A stretch of 21,054 nt of DNA from Microcaldota archaeon. Lineage in GTDB: Archaea > Iainarchaeota > Iainarchaeia > Iainarchaeales > JAGVWC01. A program made the position numbers and the translations under genes. Where the stretch lies: NCBI GenBank assembly GCA_018813975.1, contig JAHJAQ010000019.1:1-21054 (forward strand), written 5' to 3'. Below, piece by piece: positions 13,731 to 20,733 of the stretch; positions within the stretch are counted from its first letter, which is position 1, and every line of letters starts with the position of its first letter. The notes beneath the pieces were generated by a model. The model made no database searches. It was given only the letters and a program-made list of their open reading frames with translations, and was not told where the DNA came from.

Positions 13731-13752
13731 CAACCTTTTGAAAAAAAGGTTG
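13731..13752 (+). terminator. Hairpin with GAAA tetraloop after the secreted-protein pair
   Basis: CAACCTTTT and AAAAGGTTG form a perfect 9-bp stem closed by GAAA, a stable GNRA tetraloop. It lies 64 nt past the stop of the gene at 12849-13667 and before the convergent gene ending at 13786. A transcript end for either direction is the simplest reading. The flanking 13668-13785 holds no other convincing feature. Confidence 0.45.
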
Positions 13753-13785
13753 CTTGAATCGAGTTTTTCAAAAGAGGCCGATAAA

Positions 13786-14097
13786 CTATTTTTTGGGTTT
13801 TTCTTCTTTCTTGGAATTTTTATTTTTTCCAGTGAAAAAAACCCACCAAAAATAAATAATAACCAAAAAAACTAGGAAAAGACCATATTCTTGATACACA
13901 AAAAGAACCAGTGTCGTAATATCACGCAAAGTATTATGCAAGCCAAACCAGTCCCAAAAAGGCTCGATCCAATCCAAGAAAAAAGCCGGTTGTAAAAAGA
14001 AAAAAATAATGAGCAAGCCTACAAACGCGAGTAAAAACCAGCCAAGGCCTTGCCAAAAATCGCCAAACTTCTCTGCTTCTTCTTTTTCCGTTCCCAT
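13786..14097 (-). CDS. Small two-span membrane protein (103 aa)
   Basis: I recognise no family. The protein has a short acidic N-terminus (MGTEKEEAEKFGD) and a first hydrophobic span (FLLAFVGLLIIFFFL). A Trp-rich loop (FFLDWIEPFWDWFG) follows, then a second span (YGLFLVFLVIIYFWWVFF) and a strongly basic tail (TGKNKNSKKEEKPKK). By the positive-inside rule the tail is cytoplasmic. The open frame extends to 14388, but that part is antisense to the gene at 14156-14638. I therefore start at the ATG at 14097, which has an AT-rich TATA-like TTTTTATCG about 16-25 nt upstream. It is one of five small membrane genes on this strand between 13786 and 15743. Trp-rich loops also occur in the 120/121-aa pair, but I see no clear homology to them. 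Confidence 0.6.
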   Translation of the reverse strand: MGTEKEEAEKFGDFWQGLGWFLLAFVGLLIIFFFLQPAFFLDWIEPFWDWFGLHNTLRDITTLVLFVYQEYGLFLVFLVIIYFWWVFFTGKNKNSKKEEKPKK

Positions 14098-14155
14098 ATG
14101 CGTACTAAAAATGCGATAAAAAGGAATTAAAAAAAGCGCTGAATGATAATTGAAT

Positions 14156-14638
14156 ATGGAAGAAGAAGAAAAAACCAGTATCCTGGAAAAACCACGTTTT
14201 TCATTAGGGGAATTAGTACTTTTTGCCGTACTGGCGCATTTGGCGTTTAGATTCCTAAATTGGCCTTCTCCAGGCCCAGTAATCCCCTTTGCAGTCCTAG
14301 CGGGAATTTGGTACGGGGGCGCCAGGGGCTTTCTAGTGGGGGCTATTGGCTTTGCATTCTCTGAATTATTATTATTTGGAATTAGCACTCAAACATGGTT
14401 TGATGCCCTACTGGGCGGAATTGCCGGATTATTTGGAATCGGAGGAAACGAACACACTTTTTTAATCCGCGTACTATTTGCTACTATTCTATTTGAAATA
14501 GTATTACAGTTGTTTGGAGCTGGTTTTGTGCTTCACACATCCTATTATTTGAACAAAATTCCCAGCATTGCCCTGCACTTTGCAGCCAATATTCTAGTAG
14601 CTACTGCGCTCGTGTATTACTTGCGCCCCAAAAACTAG
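14156..14638 (+). CDS. Multispan membrane protein, ECF S-component-like
   Basis: The 160-aa protein starts with an acidic cytoplasmic stretch (MEEEEKTSILEKP) and has about five hydrophobic segments. PSPGPVIPFAVLAGIWYGGA and RGFLVGAIGFAFSELLLFG resemble the P-x-G and G-x2-G-x3-G pattern of substrate-binding S components of ECF vitamin transporters. Those are also small integral membrane proteins. No ATPase or T component is nearby, so an S component acting with a shared module is possible and the assignment is tentative. The TTG at 14150 is weaker than the ATG at 14156. An AATTAAAAAAA stretch 20-30 nt upstream could be its TATA element. Its stop overlaps the stop of the convergent small gene by 4 bp (CTAG). 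Confidence 0.62.
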   Translation: MEEEEKTSILEKPRFSLGELVLFAVLAHLAFRFLNWPSPGPVIPFAVLAGIWYGGARGFLVGAIGFAFSELLLFGISTQTWFDALLGGIAGLFGIGGNEHTFLIRVLFATILFEIVLQLFGAGFVLHTSYYLNKIPSIALHFAANILVATALVYYLRPKN

Positions 14639-14814
14639 TAGGTAGCAGAAATGGCAATGCACAAAGCAAAAATGAATAAGACAACCAAGTTTTGCACGGA
14701 GTTTTGATAGGCCGGCCAAAAATTCAAGTCAAAAACCAGACTCAAGACTACAAAAAAGAAAGCAAAAAACAAGAACAAAACGATTGCCCGATACAATGCC
14801 TTGAAAAACGCCAT
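14635..14814 (-). CDS. Small membrane protein S2 (59 aa), second copy of duplicated cassette
   Basis: This short gene is easy to miss. The ATG at 14814 opens MAFFKALYRAIVLFLFF and runs to a TAG at 14635 with two hydrophobic spans (AIVLFLFFAFFFVVLSLVF and NLVVLFIFALCIAISATY). A short polar loop (DLNFWPAYQNSVQ) lies between them. The ribosome site GGGGAT is 4-5 nt before the ATG, and the gene starts 8 nt after the 121-aa membrane gene. The N-terminal M-x-FFKAL, two-span layout and near-equal length match the 58-aa gene at 15201-15377, which also follows a 120-aa membrane gene. I read the two as paralogs. The function is unknown; a small partner subunit of the larger protein is plausible. Confidence 0.65.
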   Translation of the reverse strand: MAFFKALYRAIVLFLFFAFFFVVLSLVFDLNFWPAYQNSVQNLVVLFIFALCIAISATY

Positions 14815-14822
14815 TTTATCCC

Positions 14823-15188
14823 CTACCCGAAAAACAAATTATACCCCACGAGCACCACTAAAAAGCGAACGGTATTAATCAACAATAGATTTTTGGAACC
14901 CCAAGAATCAAATTCTGCAAACGCCAATACCGCAACCGCAGCCAGCATGGTTACCAGCAAAAACATCTTGTCAAATACCACCCACCCCACAACGTCCGTA
15001 AACTCGACTGCAGCCCAAACATAAAACGTAATGTACACGGTAGCCCAAAACCAGTTTTTTTCCTTGTAAAAAAAGACAGCAGCAGCTGCAAAAAGAAACA
15101 CCCATAAAATATTATCCAGTGCAAAATTGAATAGCCAGGCAATATCCAGGGAAAAAATATGATTCACAACCGTTACTATTGTAGACAT
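14823..15188 (-). CDS. Membrane protein L2 (121 aa), second copy of duplicated cassette
   Basis: The protein has about four hydrophobic segments and is rich in Phe and Trp. The pattern IFSLDIAWLFNFALDNILW aligns with FFSLNFAWVGQVFLDHLFW of the 120-aa protein at 15381-15743. Further shared points are a Lys-x-x-Trp after the first span, F-x2-W in the second (FYVWA against FFLWT), a GW-(V/N)-V turn, VAVLAFAE against VAVPSFAFLE, and a C-terminal F-F-x-G or F-I-W-G ending. The lengths differ by one residue. It begins at the ATG at 15188, with GGAAGG about 9 nt upstream, 12 nt after the 58-aa gene. I recognise no known family for either copy. Confidence 0.7.
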   Translation of the reverse strand: MSTIVTVVNHIFSLDIAWLFNFALDNILWVFLFAAAAVFFYKEKNWFWATVYITFYVWAAVEFTDVVGWVVFDKMFLLVTMLAAVAVLAFAEFDSWGSKNLLLINTVRFLVVLVGYNLFFG

Positions 15189-15200
15189 CCAATAACCTTC

Positions 15201-15377
15201 CTAATATTTCACCCAAATCACAAAAAAAACCGCTAACATAAAAAACAATACCATTCCGGGAATAGTATTAACGGTTCCGGCAAACAAATGAACGCCAATT
15301 GTTCCTAGAAATAAAAAAAACAACGCAAGAGCAACACAAATTTGCCCGCCAATTAATAATGCTTTGAAAAAAACCAT
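15201..15377 (-). CDS. Small membrane protein S1 (58 aa), first copy of duplicated cassette
   Basis: The ATG at 15377 gives MVFFKALLIGGQICVALALF, a span continuing FLFLGTIG, a short loop (VHLFAGTVNTIPG) and a second span (MVLFFMLAVFFVIWVKY) ending at a TAG at 15201. It starts 3 nt after the stop of the 120-aa gene. The GGGGATAA ribosome site contains that stop codon, so translation of the two is probably coupled. It resembles the 59-aa protein at 14635-14814 in N-terminal motif, length and topology. The gene is too short for many annotation cut-offs. The function is unknown. Confidence 0.65.
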   Translation of the reverse strand: MVFFKALLIGGQICVALALFFLFLGTIGVHLFAGTVNTIPGMVLFFMLAVFFVIWVKY

Positions 15378-15380
15378 TTC

Positions 15381-15743
15381 TTATCCCCATATGAAAAAAG
15401 TAAAAAAAGCCCACAGGAAAATGCAGGCACCGGCCTGGAACGGAAGATTATATTTTGAAAGCTTCCCGTTCTTTTCAAGGAACGCAAAAGACGGAACCGC
15501 CACTAAAATAAAAAAAACCGGGCCGAAAAAGGCAGGAACATTCCACCCAATAAAAAAATTCAGGTCGGTAAAAGTCCAGAGGAAAAAAACAAAGAAAATA
15601 AAGCCCCAGAGATGCTTTTTTGAGTCCAGAGAAATAACTACAAAAGCCGCCAGCACAAACAGCCAGAAAAGGTGGTCCAAAAAGACCTGACCCACCCACG
15701 CAAAATTAAGGGAAAAAAACTGCCCTAAAAACTCCAGGAACAT
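15381..15743 (-). CDS. Membrane protein L1 (120 aa), first copy of duplicated cassette
   Basis: This is the first gene of a four-gene minus-strand run. About four hydrophobic segments are visible: WVGQVFLDHLFWLFVLAAFV, LWGFIFFVFFLWTFTDL, FGPVFFILVAVPSFAF and AGACIFLWAFFTFFIWG. Short loops holding DSKKH and EKNGKLSKYN separate them. The Phe and Trp content is very high. It is paralogous to the 121-aa protein downstream. The ATG at 15743 lies 22-31 nt after the TATA-like CTTTATATTG (15765-15774), consistent with a leaderless transcript covering all four genes. I recognise no family and no catalytic residues. Confidence 0.7.
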   Translation of the reverse strand: MFLEFLGQFFSLNFAWVGQVFLDHLFWLFVLAAFVVISLDSKKHLWGFIFFVFFLWTFTDLNFFIGWNVPAFFGPVFFILVAVPSFAFLEKNGKLSKYNLPFQAGACIFLWAFFTFFIWG

Positions 15744-15764
15744 ACTAGAATTTCAGCCAAAACC

Positions 15765-15774
15765 CAATATAAAG
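15765..15774 (-). promoter_or_regulatory. TATA box for the duplicated membrane cassette
   Basis: The minus strand reads ACCTTTATATTGGG around here, 22-31 nt before the first ATG of the four-gene run. No other promoter-like element was seen between the four genes, whose gaps are 3, 12 and 8 nt. Confidence 0.5.
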
Positions 15775-15810
15775 GTAATTATTTAACTATAGGGGGTTAA
15801 TGGGCTGTTT

Positions 15811-15831
15811 GGGGCCGACCGGGATTTTGAA
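15811..15831 (-). other. tRNA 3'-end-like fragment
   Basis: The minus strand reads TTCAAAATCCCGGTCGGCCCC, close to the end of a tRNA: a T-loop (TTCRA), the 3' side of the T-stem (CCCGG), then an acceptor 3' strand (TCGGCCC). The loop is one base too long. No matching 5' half lies upstream on this strand, so it is at most a fragment, as left by integration at a tRNA gene. Chance similarity is possible. Confidence 0.3.
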
Positions 15832-15840
15832 AAGGAAAAA

Positions 15841-15851
15841 CTACTTAAAAT
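15841..15851 (+). promoter_or_regulatory. TATA box for pheST
   Basis: CTACTTAAAAT lies 31-41 nt before the pheS GTG at 15882. A ribosome-site-like AAGTGAT (15872-15878) sits between it and the start codon. Confidence 0.4.
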
Positions 15852-15881
15852 CGTTTGAATTCTTTCTATTAAAGTGATTTT

Positions 15882-17333
15882 GTGAATTTAGAGACCCTAA
15901 TCCAACAACTCAGTGCGATTGAGAGAAACACGCTCCAAGCCCTGGCAAATGGCGAGTGGCAATCGCTTTCCCAATTAGTAGAAAAAACCGGTTTGCCAAA
16001 AGATTCGATTAGACGGAGCATGGAATGGTTAAATGAAAAAAAATTGGTGGAAGCACAAGGCCAAACCAAAACCAATCTAGAATTTTCCGTGTCCGGCAAA
16101 AAAGCACTGGAAAACGGTTTACCAGAAATTCGTTTTTTAGAATGGGTAAAAAAAAATTCCCCCAACCATATTGAAACCGCGAAAAAAAACAGCGGACTAA
16201 GTGAAAAAGAATTTAACATTGGATTGGGTTGGAACAAAAAACACAATTTTGTTTCCGTGGTAAAAGGAACACTAACTGCAACCGGTTTGGATGAAGAACA
16301 AGAATTTCTCGAAAAAATAGAAGAACGAAAAAACGCCCTGTATTCTTTTGAGCAAAAAAAAGAATTGAATTCAGGATTTGAAACAGAATTCTTGCAACGC
16401 GGTTTGCTCTCAAAAAAAATCGCAGTGGAAAGGAAAATTCGGTTAAACACGCAAGGCACTCAAACCATTCCCTTGTTATCCAAAATCAAAACCCGTTCGT
16501 ATAACATTCGCGACCCGGTTCCAGAACTATTAGTGGGCAAAAAACAACCCTACATTCAATTTTTGAACCAGATTAGGAGAAGATTAACGGAATTGGGTTT
16601 TGTGGAAATGGATTCTCCATTGGTGACACAAGAATTTTATAATTTTGATGTGCTCTTTCAACCCCAAAACCATCCCGCACGAAGCTGGACCGATACCTAT
16701 CAATTAAAACAACCTCAAAAAGGAAAATTACCCCATCCCAAAATAGTAAAAAGCATTAAAGTCATGCACGAGACCGGAGGGGTTAGTGCGAGTAATGGAT
16801 GGCAGTATGCTTGGGAAGAAGAAATCGCCAAACGATTAATGCCCGCAGCCCATGGAACCGCGCACAGCGCCAGACAACTTGTAAAAGGCATTCAAATGCC
16901 AGGAAAATATTTTTCCATTGCACGTTGTTATCGCCCGGATGTGATAGATGCCACGCACTTATCCGAGTTCACGCAGTTGGATGGTTTTATTGTCGGAAAA
17001 TTAAACTTTCGACACTTATTAGGAATGCTAAAACAATTTGCATTAGAATTTGCCGGCACCAAAGAAGTACGATTTGCTCCCGCATATTATCCTTTTACGG
17101 AACCAAGCTGTCAGTTAATTGTCAAACACCCAAAACTTGGTTGGATGGAAGTAGCCGGGGCCGGCCTGTTTCGACCCGAAATGATTGAAAATTTGGGCAT
17201 TAAAGGACAGGCACTGGCCTGGGGAATTGGAATTGATAGGTTAGCCATGATCAGACTTGGAATCAATGATGTGCGCCAATTATTCTCTGATGATTTAGCT
17301 TGGTTGCGAAAACAACCCATGGTGGTGCCCTAA
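15882..17333 (+). CDS. pheS: Phenylalanyl-tRNA synthetase, alpha subunit
   Basis: PheRS charges tRNA-Phe as an alpha2-beta2 tetramer; alpha holds the class II active site. The 483-aa protein has the long N-terminal region of archaeal and eukaryotic alpha subunits with winged-helix repeats (QSLSQLVEKTGLPKDSIRRS and the segment at about 85-140). The catalytic core starts near 215: FVEMDSPLVTQEFYNFDVLF (motif 1 region), then KYFSIARCYRPDVIDATHL (motif 2) leading to SEFTQLDGFIV, and GIGIDRLAM (motif 3, about 448-456). EPSCQLIV belongs to the amino-acid pocket region. AAHGTAHSARQL stands where relatives usually have R-T-H-T-(T/S)-A-x-S-A-R, a mild divergence. The start is GTG at 15882. Its stop overlaps the pheT start (TAATG). 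Confidence 0.96.
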   Translation: MNLETLIQQLSAIERNTLQALANGEWQSLSQLVEKTGLPKDSIRRSMEWLNEKKLVEAQGQTKTNLEFSVSGKKALENGLPEIRFLEWVKKNSPNHIETAKKNSGLSEKEFNIGLGWNKKHNFVSVVKGTLTATGLDEEQEFLEKIEERKNALYSFEQKKELNSGFETEFLQRGLLSKKIAVERKIRLNTQGTQTIPLLSKIKTRSYNIRDPVPELLVGKKQPYIQFLNQIRRRLTELGFVEMDSPLVTQEFYNFDVLFQPQNHPARSWTDTYQLKQPQKGKLPHPKIVKSIKVMHETGGVSASNGWQYAWEEEIAKRLMPAAHGTAHSARQLVKGIQMPGKYFSIARCYRPDVIDATHLSEFTQLDGFIVGKLNFRHLLGMLKQFALEFAGTKEVRFAPAYYPFTEPSCQLIVKHPKLGWMEVAGAGLFRPEMIENLGIKGQALAWGIGIDRLAMIRLGINDVRQLFSDDLAWLRKQPMVVP

Positions 17334-18973
17334 TGCCAACACTAGAAATGAGTAAAAAAGACTTTGAAAAATTGGTTGGAAAAAAGTTTGCTTCACGCAA
17401 AGAGTTAGAGGAAGCATTGTGGAAGGCTAAAACCGAGTTAGAAGAACTAAACAACGATAGCATCAAAGCCAGTTTAGAGGACACCAACCGCCCGGATTTA
17501 TTAAGCACAGAAGGAATTGCACGAGAACTCCGCTATAAACTAGGCTTGCAAAAAAAGATTCAAGCATACAAAACCAAAAAAAGCGGAATCACTGCAACCA
17601 TTGATCCAGACCTAAAAAATATTCGTCCAAAAGCAGCTTATGCAGTAGCCTGGAACGTAAAAGTTTCTAATGAATTTTTAGGCCAAATGATTCAATTACA
17701 AGAAAAAATTTGCCAGACCTTTGGCCAAAAAAGAAAAGAAGTCGCGATTGGAGTATTTGATTTGGACAAAGTGAATGGAAACGTTCGGTATTTTGCGGCA
17801 GACCCGAAAACCGAGTTCATTCCATTAGAATACAAAGTCAAAATGAGCTTGGACGAAATCCTGAAAGAACACCCCAAAGGAAAAGAATTCGCTTGCCTGC
17901 TTTCAGGGCAAAAAAAATATCCTTTGCTCGTGGATTCAAAAAACGAAGTGCTTTCTTTTCCCCCCATTATCAATTCTGCGGGAAGCGGGAAGGTAACAGA
18001 GCAAACCAAAAATCTTTTCCTGGATGTAACCGGTTTTAACCAAAACAAAGTAAACACGGCACTTTCAATATTCTGTGCCGCGCTCGCGGACCGAAAAGCA
18101 ACCATTGGAAGCGTGGAAATCCAATATGGAACCAAAAAAATAACCACCCCTTCTTTTGAAAAGAAAAAAATCGTATTCAAAAAAGACTTGATTGAAACCA
18201 TTACGGGAATGCAAAAAAACGATAGCCATTGGAAAAAAAGATTCCAAGAAAGCGGCTTTGAAACCACGTTCAAAGGAAACAAAATAGAATGTTATTATAG
18301 TAATCTGCGCCAAGACATCCTGCACGGAGTGGATGTAATAGAGGATGCCCTAATCAGCGAAGGCTATAACAATATTCCCCTTGAAGAAATCAAACTTAGC
18401 GTAATAGGCAATGAAAGCCCAAAAAGCTTGTTTGTAGATGCCATTCGAGACGCGTGCATTGGAATGGGACTACAAGAAGTGCTTTCTTTTACCTTGTCTT
18501 CGCGGGAAAAACAAGAAACATTAGTGGGATTGCAAAAAGAAACCTTTGTGGAAATCGCGAATCCTACTTCTCTAAATACGGCTTTGTTTCGCAAAACCAT
18601 TTTTCCAGAATTACTGGCTTTTTTAGCCAAAAACAAGCATGCCGTGTATCCCCAACATTTATTTGAGGTGGGAAAGACATTAGAACTGGATTCCAAAAGC
18701 GATACTGGAGTACTTGAAAAAGACATGGTATGCATTGTATTATCCAATCGTAAAACAAGTTTTTCAGAAATCAAATCTTTTTTACAAGCCATTTGTAATG
18801 CTTTTCAATGGCATTTTTCCATTCAAGAAACCAACCACCCTGCCTTTGAAAGCGGACAAACCGGTTTAATTCAAATCGAACAAAAAAAAGGAATTATCGG
18901 AGTCTTAAACAAAGCTACGCGGGATAATTTTGGATTGGAAATACCGGTTTCAATCCTTGAAATAGAACTCTAA
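17333..18973 (+). CDS. pheT: Phenylalanyl-tRNA synthetase, beta subunit
   Basis: The beta subunit of PheRS binds tRNA and carries the B3/B4 editing region. The 546-aa length is normal for archaeal beta chains, which lack the bacterial N-terminal tRNA-binding and C-terminal anticodon-binding extensions. Features include MSKKDFEKLVGKKF and SLEDTNRPDLLSTEGIAREL (compare D-x-NRPDLLS-x-EG). The B3/B4 region (about 105-240) contains KEVAIGVFDLDKVNG and FPPIINSAGSGKVT. The B5 region holds GMQKNDSHWKKRFQESGFE. VIEDALISEGYNNIP, SFTLSSREKQ, IANPTSLNTALFRKTIFPEL and HLFEVGKTLE form the catalytic-like core. The ATG at 17333 shares one base with the pheS stop, and GGTGGTG lies 5-11 nt upstream. The upstream TTG frame is an extension into pheS. 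Confidence 0.95.
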   Translation: MPTLEMSKKDFEKLVGKKFASRKELEEALWKAKTELEELNNDSIKASLEDTNRPDLLSTEGIARELRYKLGLQKKIQAYKTKKSGITATIDPDLKNIRPKAAYAVAWNVKVSNEFLGQMIQLQEKICQTFGQKRKEVAIGVFDLDKVNGNVRYFAADPKTEFIPLEYKVKMSLDEILKEHPKGKEFACLLSGQKKYPLLVDSKNEVLSFPPIINSAGSGKVTEQTKNLFLDVTGFNQNKVNTALSIFCAALADRKATIGSVEIQYGTKKITTPSFEKKKIVFKKDLIETITGMQKNDSHWKKRFQESGFETTFKGNKIECYYSNLRQDILHGVDVIEDALISEGYNNIPLEEIKLSVIGNESPKSLFVDAIRDACIGMGLQEVLSFTLSSREKQETLVGLQKETFVEIANPTSLNTALFRKTIFPELLAFLAKNKHAVYPQHLFEVGKTLELDSKSDTGVLEKDMVCIVLSNRKTSFSEIKSFLQAICNAFQWHFSIQETNHPAFESGQTGLIQIEQKKGIIGVLNKATRDNFGLEIPVSILEIEL

Positions 18974-18978
18974 AGGCA

Positions 18979-20388
18979 CTAGAATAGCTTGGACTGACCT
19001 TTGGCTTCTGCTAAAGGAACAGGGTTTTCTTCTTTTGGTGCCTCAAAAGCACTTAAATCTTGTTCTTGAACTGCTTCTAATGGTTTTCGCTTGGCTTTTC
19101 TGTTTTTTTGAGATAATTCTTGGGCTTGTTCTAAAATTGATTGAACTTTTTTGGTTTTGGAAGTGGTTTGTAATAAAAAAGCCAGTTCTTTTTCATCAAA
19201 ACCAAAATTGGCGGTAAAACCAATGGCTGCTTGCTCTTTTTCAAACAAGGCCATTAAGAATGGAATGTCTTGGGAAATAATTTCTCGCTTGGAAGCATGC
19301 AATTTTTTTTGCATTTTTTGAGCCACTTGTTTTTTTAATGCTCTTTCACTAGAAGCCGCACTCAACTTGGATAATAAGGTTGGAAAACGGTACATTACAA
19401 ACTCGTGTTTTCGTTCTCCTTCTGGCGCAAAACTAACCCCGCTGGTCATGAGCTCTGAACTATATCGCAAAAAACCCCAGTATTGTCTTCGAATAATCCT
19501 ACCATTGAATATATCGGCTTTGCTAAAGCGTTCCCAGGCAGAAGCCATGTGTTTGGGATCTTTAAATTGGATTGGAATGTTTTCTTCAATCCAACGCAAT
19601 AATAAATCATTACTCACTTCACTGGACCAACGAGCGTCCTGGCACTCTTTAATGGTTTTGGCCCGAAAAATCTTGGATAGCACAGAAAAAATCTTTTCTT
19701 CTCGTTCTCGAAAACCAAGACCCTCTACATCCGGCAAAGTAATTTTTTTGGTTTTGCCCACAAGCGACTGCAAATCAAGCAAAGCCGCCCTTAAATCACC
19801 CCCGGATTCTTTAGCCAAAGCATTAATAGTTGGAACATCATATTCAATGCTTTCTTTTTCACACACGAGTTTTAATCGCTTGGCCACACTCAAATAATTT
19901 ATTTTTTTGAATTCTAGTTTTTTACAATAGTTTCGCACAATAGCCATTTGTCGGTTTGAATAAATATCATTAGCGGTTAAAATTACAGGATTTTTGGCAT
20001 TTTTTAAAACTTGTAATATTGCACTCATTCCACCCTTATCTTTTCTGGCTTGAATCCCATCAATTTCATCCAATAATACCAATCGCGATTTTCCAGAAAA
20101 AGAAGCATTTTGCAAGGCCGCCCCTGCTAACCTTTCAATTATATCTTTGGTTCGAAAATCACTGGCGTTTAATTCGAACAAATCCCATTGATTAAGAGAA
20201 GCAATTAGATGTGCTAAACAGGTTTTACCGTTCCCTACATGACCATATAACAACAAGGGCTTGCCGTTTTTTTTCTTATTCCAGTCTAACGCCCATAATT
20301 GCACTTCTTTTACAATTTCACTGTTTCCAACGAATTCTTCCAAAGAAACAGGAGAATACTTTTCAGTCCACAATTCCGTTGTTTTCAT
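18979..20388 (-). CDS. rfcL: Replication factor C large subunit
   Basis: RFC-L joins RFC small subunits to load the PCNA clamp. The 469-aa protein starts LWTEKYSPVSLEEFVGN, the RFC box. Walker A is GHVGNGKT (about 49-56), a variant of the usual GPPGVGKT that keeps the essential Gly and Lys. It has ELNASDFRTKDII, Walker B LVLLDEIDGI, sensor 1 ILTANDIYS and GGDLRAALLDLQ (sensor 2). The C-terminal half holds the collar helices and a charged linker, ending LAEAKGQSKLF. That end resembles a PCNA-interacting motif cut to Q-x2-L-F without the following aromatic residues. I chose the ATG at 20388: TTTTTTAA at 20414-20421 looks like its TATA box, so the TTG at 20430 would lie upstream of transcription. 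It is convergent with pheT, 5-nt gap. Confidence 0.94.
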   Translation of the reverse strand: MKTTELWTEKYSPVSLEEFVGNSEIVKEVQLWALDWNKKKNGKPLLLYGHVGNGKTCLAHLIASLNQWDLFELNASDFRTKDIIERLAGAALQNASFSGKSRLVLLDEIDGIQARKDKGGMSAILQVLKNAKNPVILTANDIYSNRQMAIVRNYCKKLEFKKINYLSVAKRLKLVCEKESIEYDVPTINALAKESGGDLRAALLDLQSLVGKTKKITLPDVEGLGFREREEKIFSVLSKIFRAKTIKECQDARWSSEVSNDLLLRWIEENIPIQFKDPKHMASAWERFSKADIFNGRIIRRQYWGFLRYSSELMTSGVSFAPEGERKHEFVMYRFPTLLSKLSAASSERALKKQVAQKMQKKLHASKREIISQDIPFLMALFEKEQAAIGFTANFGFDEKELAFLLQTTSKTKKVQSILEQAQELSQKNRKAKRKPLEAVQEQDLSAFEAPKEENPVPLAEAKGQSKLF

Positions 20389-20444
20389 CCAAAAAAGAAT
20401 ACTCCCCAAACCCGTTAAAAAACCTTTCAAACAAAAATCAAATC

Positions 20445-20732
20445 ATGCCACGACTACGCAACACACGCCTAAGAGTCGCTGCCTGGCTGGCCAAAAAGAA
20501 CAAGCCATCTCCTGAAGGACCAGACCCAATAACAGAGCCAAGAAGATTCAAACTAGCAAAAAGAATAGAAAATCGCCGTGCTTTTCCGCAAATAGCAAAA
20601 ATGATTGCTCCCAAAAAATCGCGCAAAATGGAAAACGCTACAATAATCCCAAAAAGCAAAGTAATAGTACTGGAATACGCTATAAAAAAAAGGCGACAAA
20701 AAATGCAGGTTGGAATTGTTGGAAAAACCTAA
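20445..20732 (+). CDS. Small basic protein ending in a P-loop-like MQVGIVGKT
   Basis: I do not recognise this 95-aa protein. It is Arg/Lys-rich (MPRLRNTRLRVAAWLAKKNK, then EPRRFKLAKRIENRR and MIAPKKSRKMEN). One hydrophobic strand (KVIVLEYAI) is followed by KKRRQK, and the last nine residues are MQVGIVGKT. That ending looks like the start of a Ras/Obg/YchF-type GTPase, whose first strand runs straight into the P-loop (V-G-(I/L)-V-G-K-x-N-x-GKS), but the frame stops after GKT. The ATG at 20445 is used; the frame is also open upstream, antisense to rfcL. The gene ends 1 nt from the stop of the convergent gene. Charge suggests nucleic-acid or ribosome binding; this is inference. Confidence 0.55.
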   Translation: MPRLRNTRLRVAAWLAKKNKPSPEGPDPITEPRRFKLAKRIENRRAFPQIAKMIAPKKSRKMENATIIPKSKVIVLEYAIKKRRQKMQVGIVGKT

Positions 20733-20733
20733 C

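Noticed and set aside
14098..14388. N-terminal extension of the 103-aa membrane protein
   Set aside because: It reads antisense through the better-supported gene at 14156-14638 and is Asn/Pro-rich without domain features. The ATG at 14097 has its own TATA-like element.
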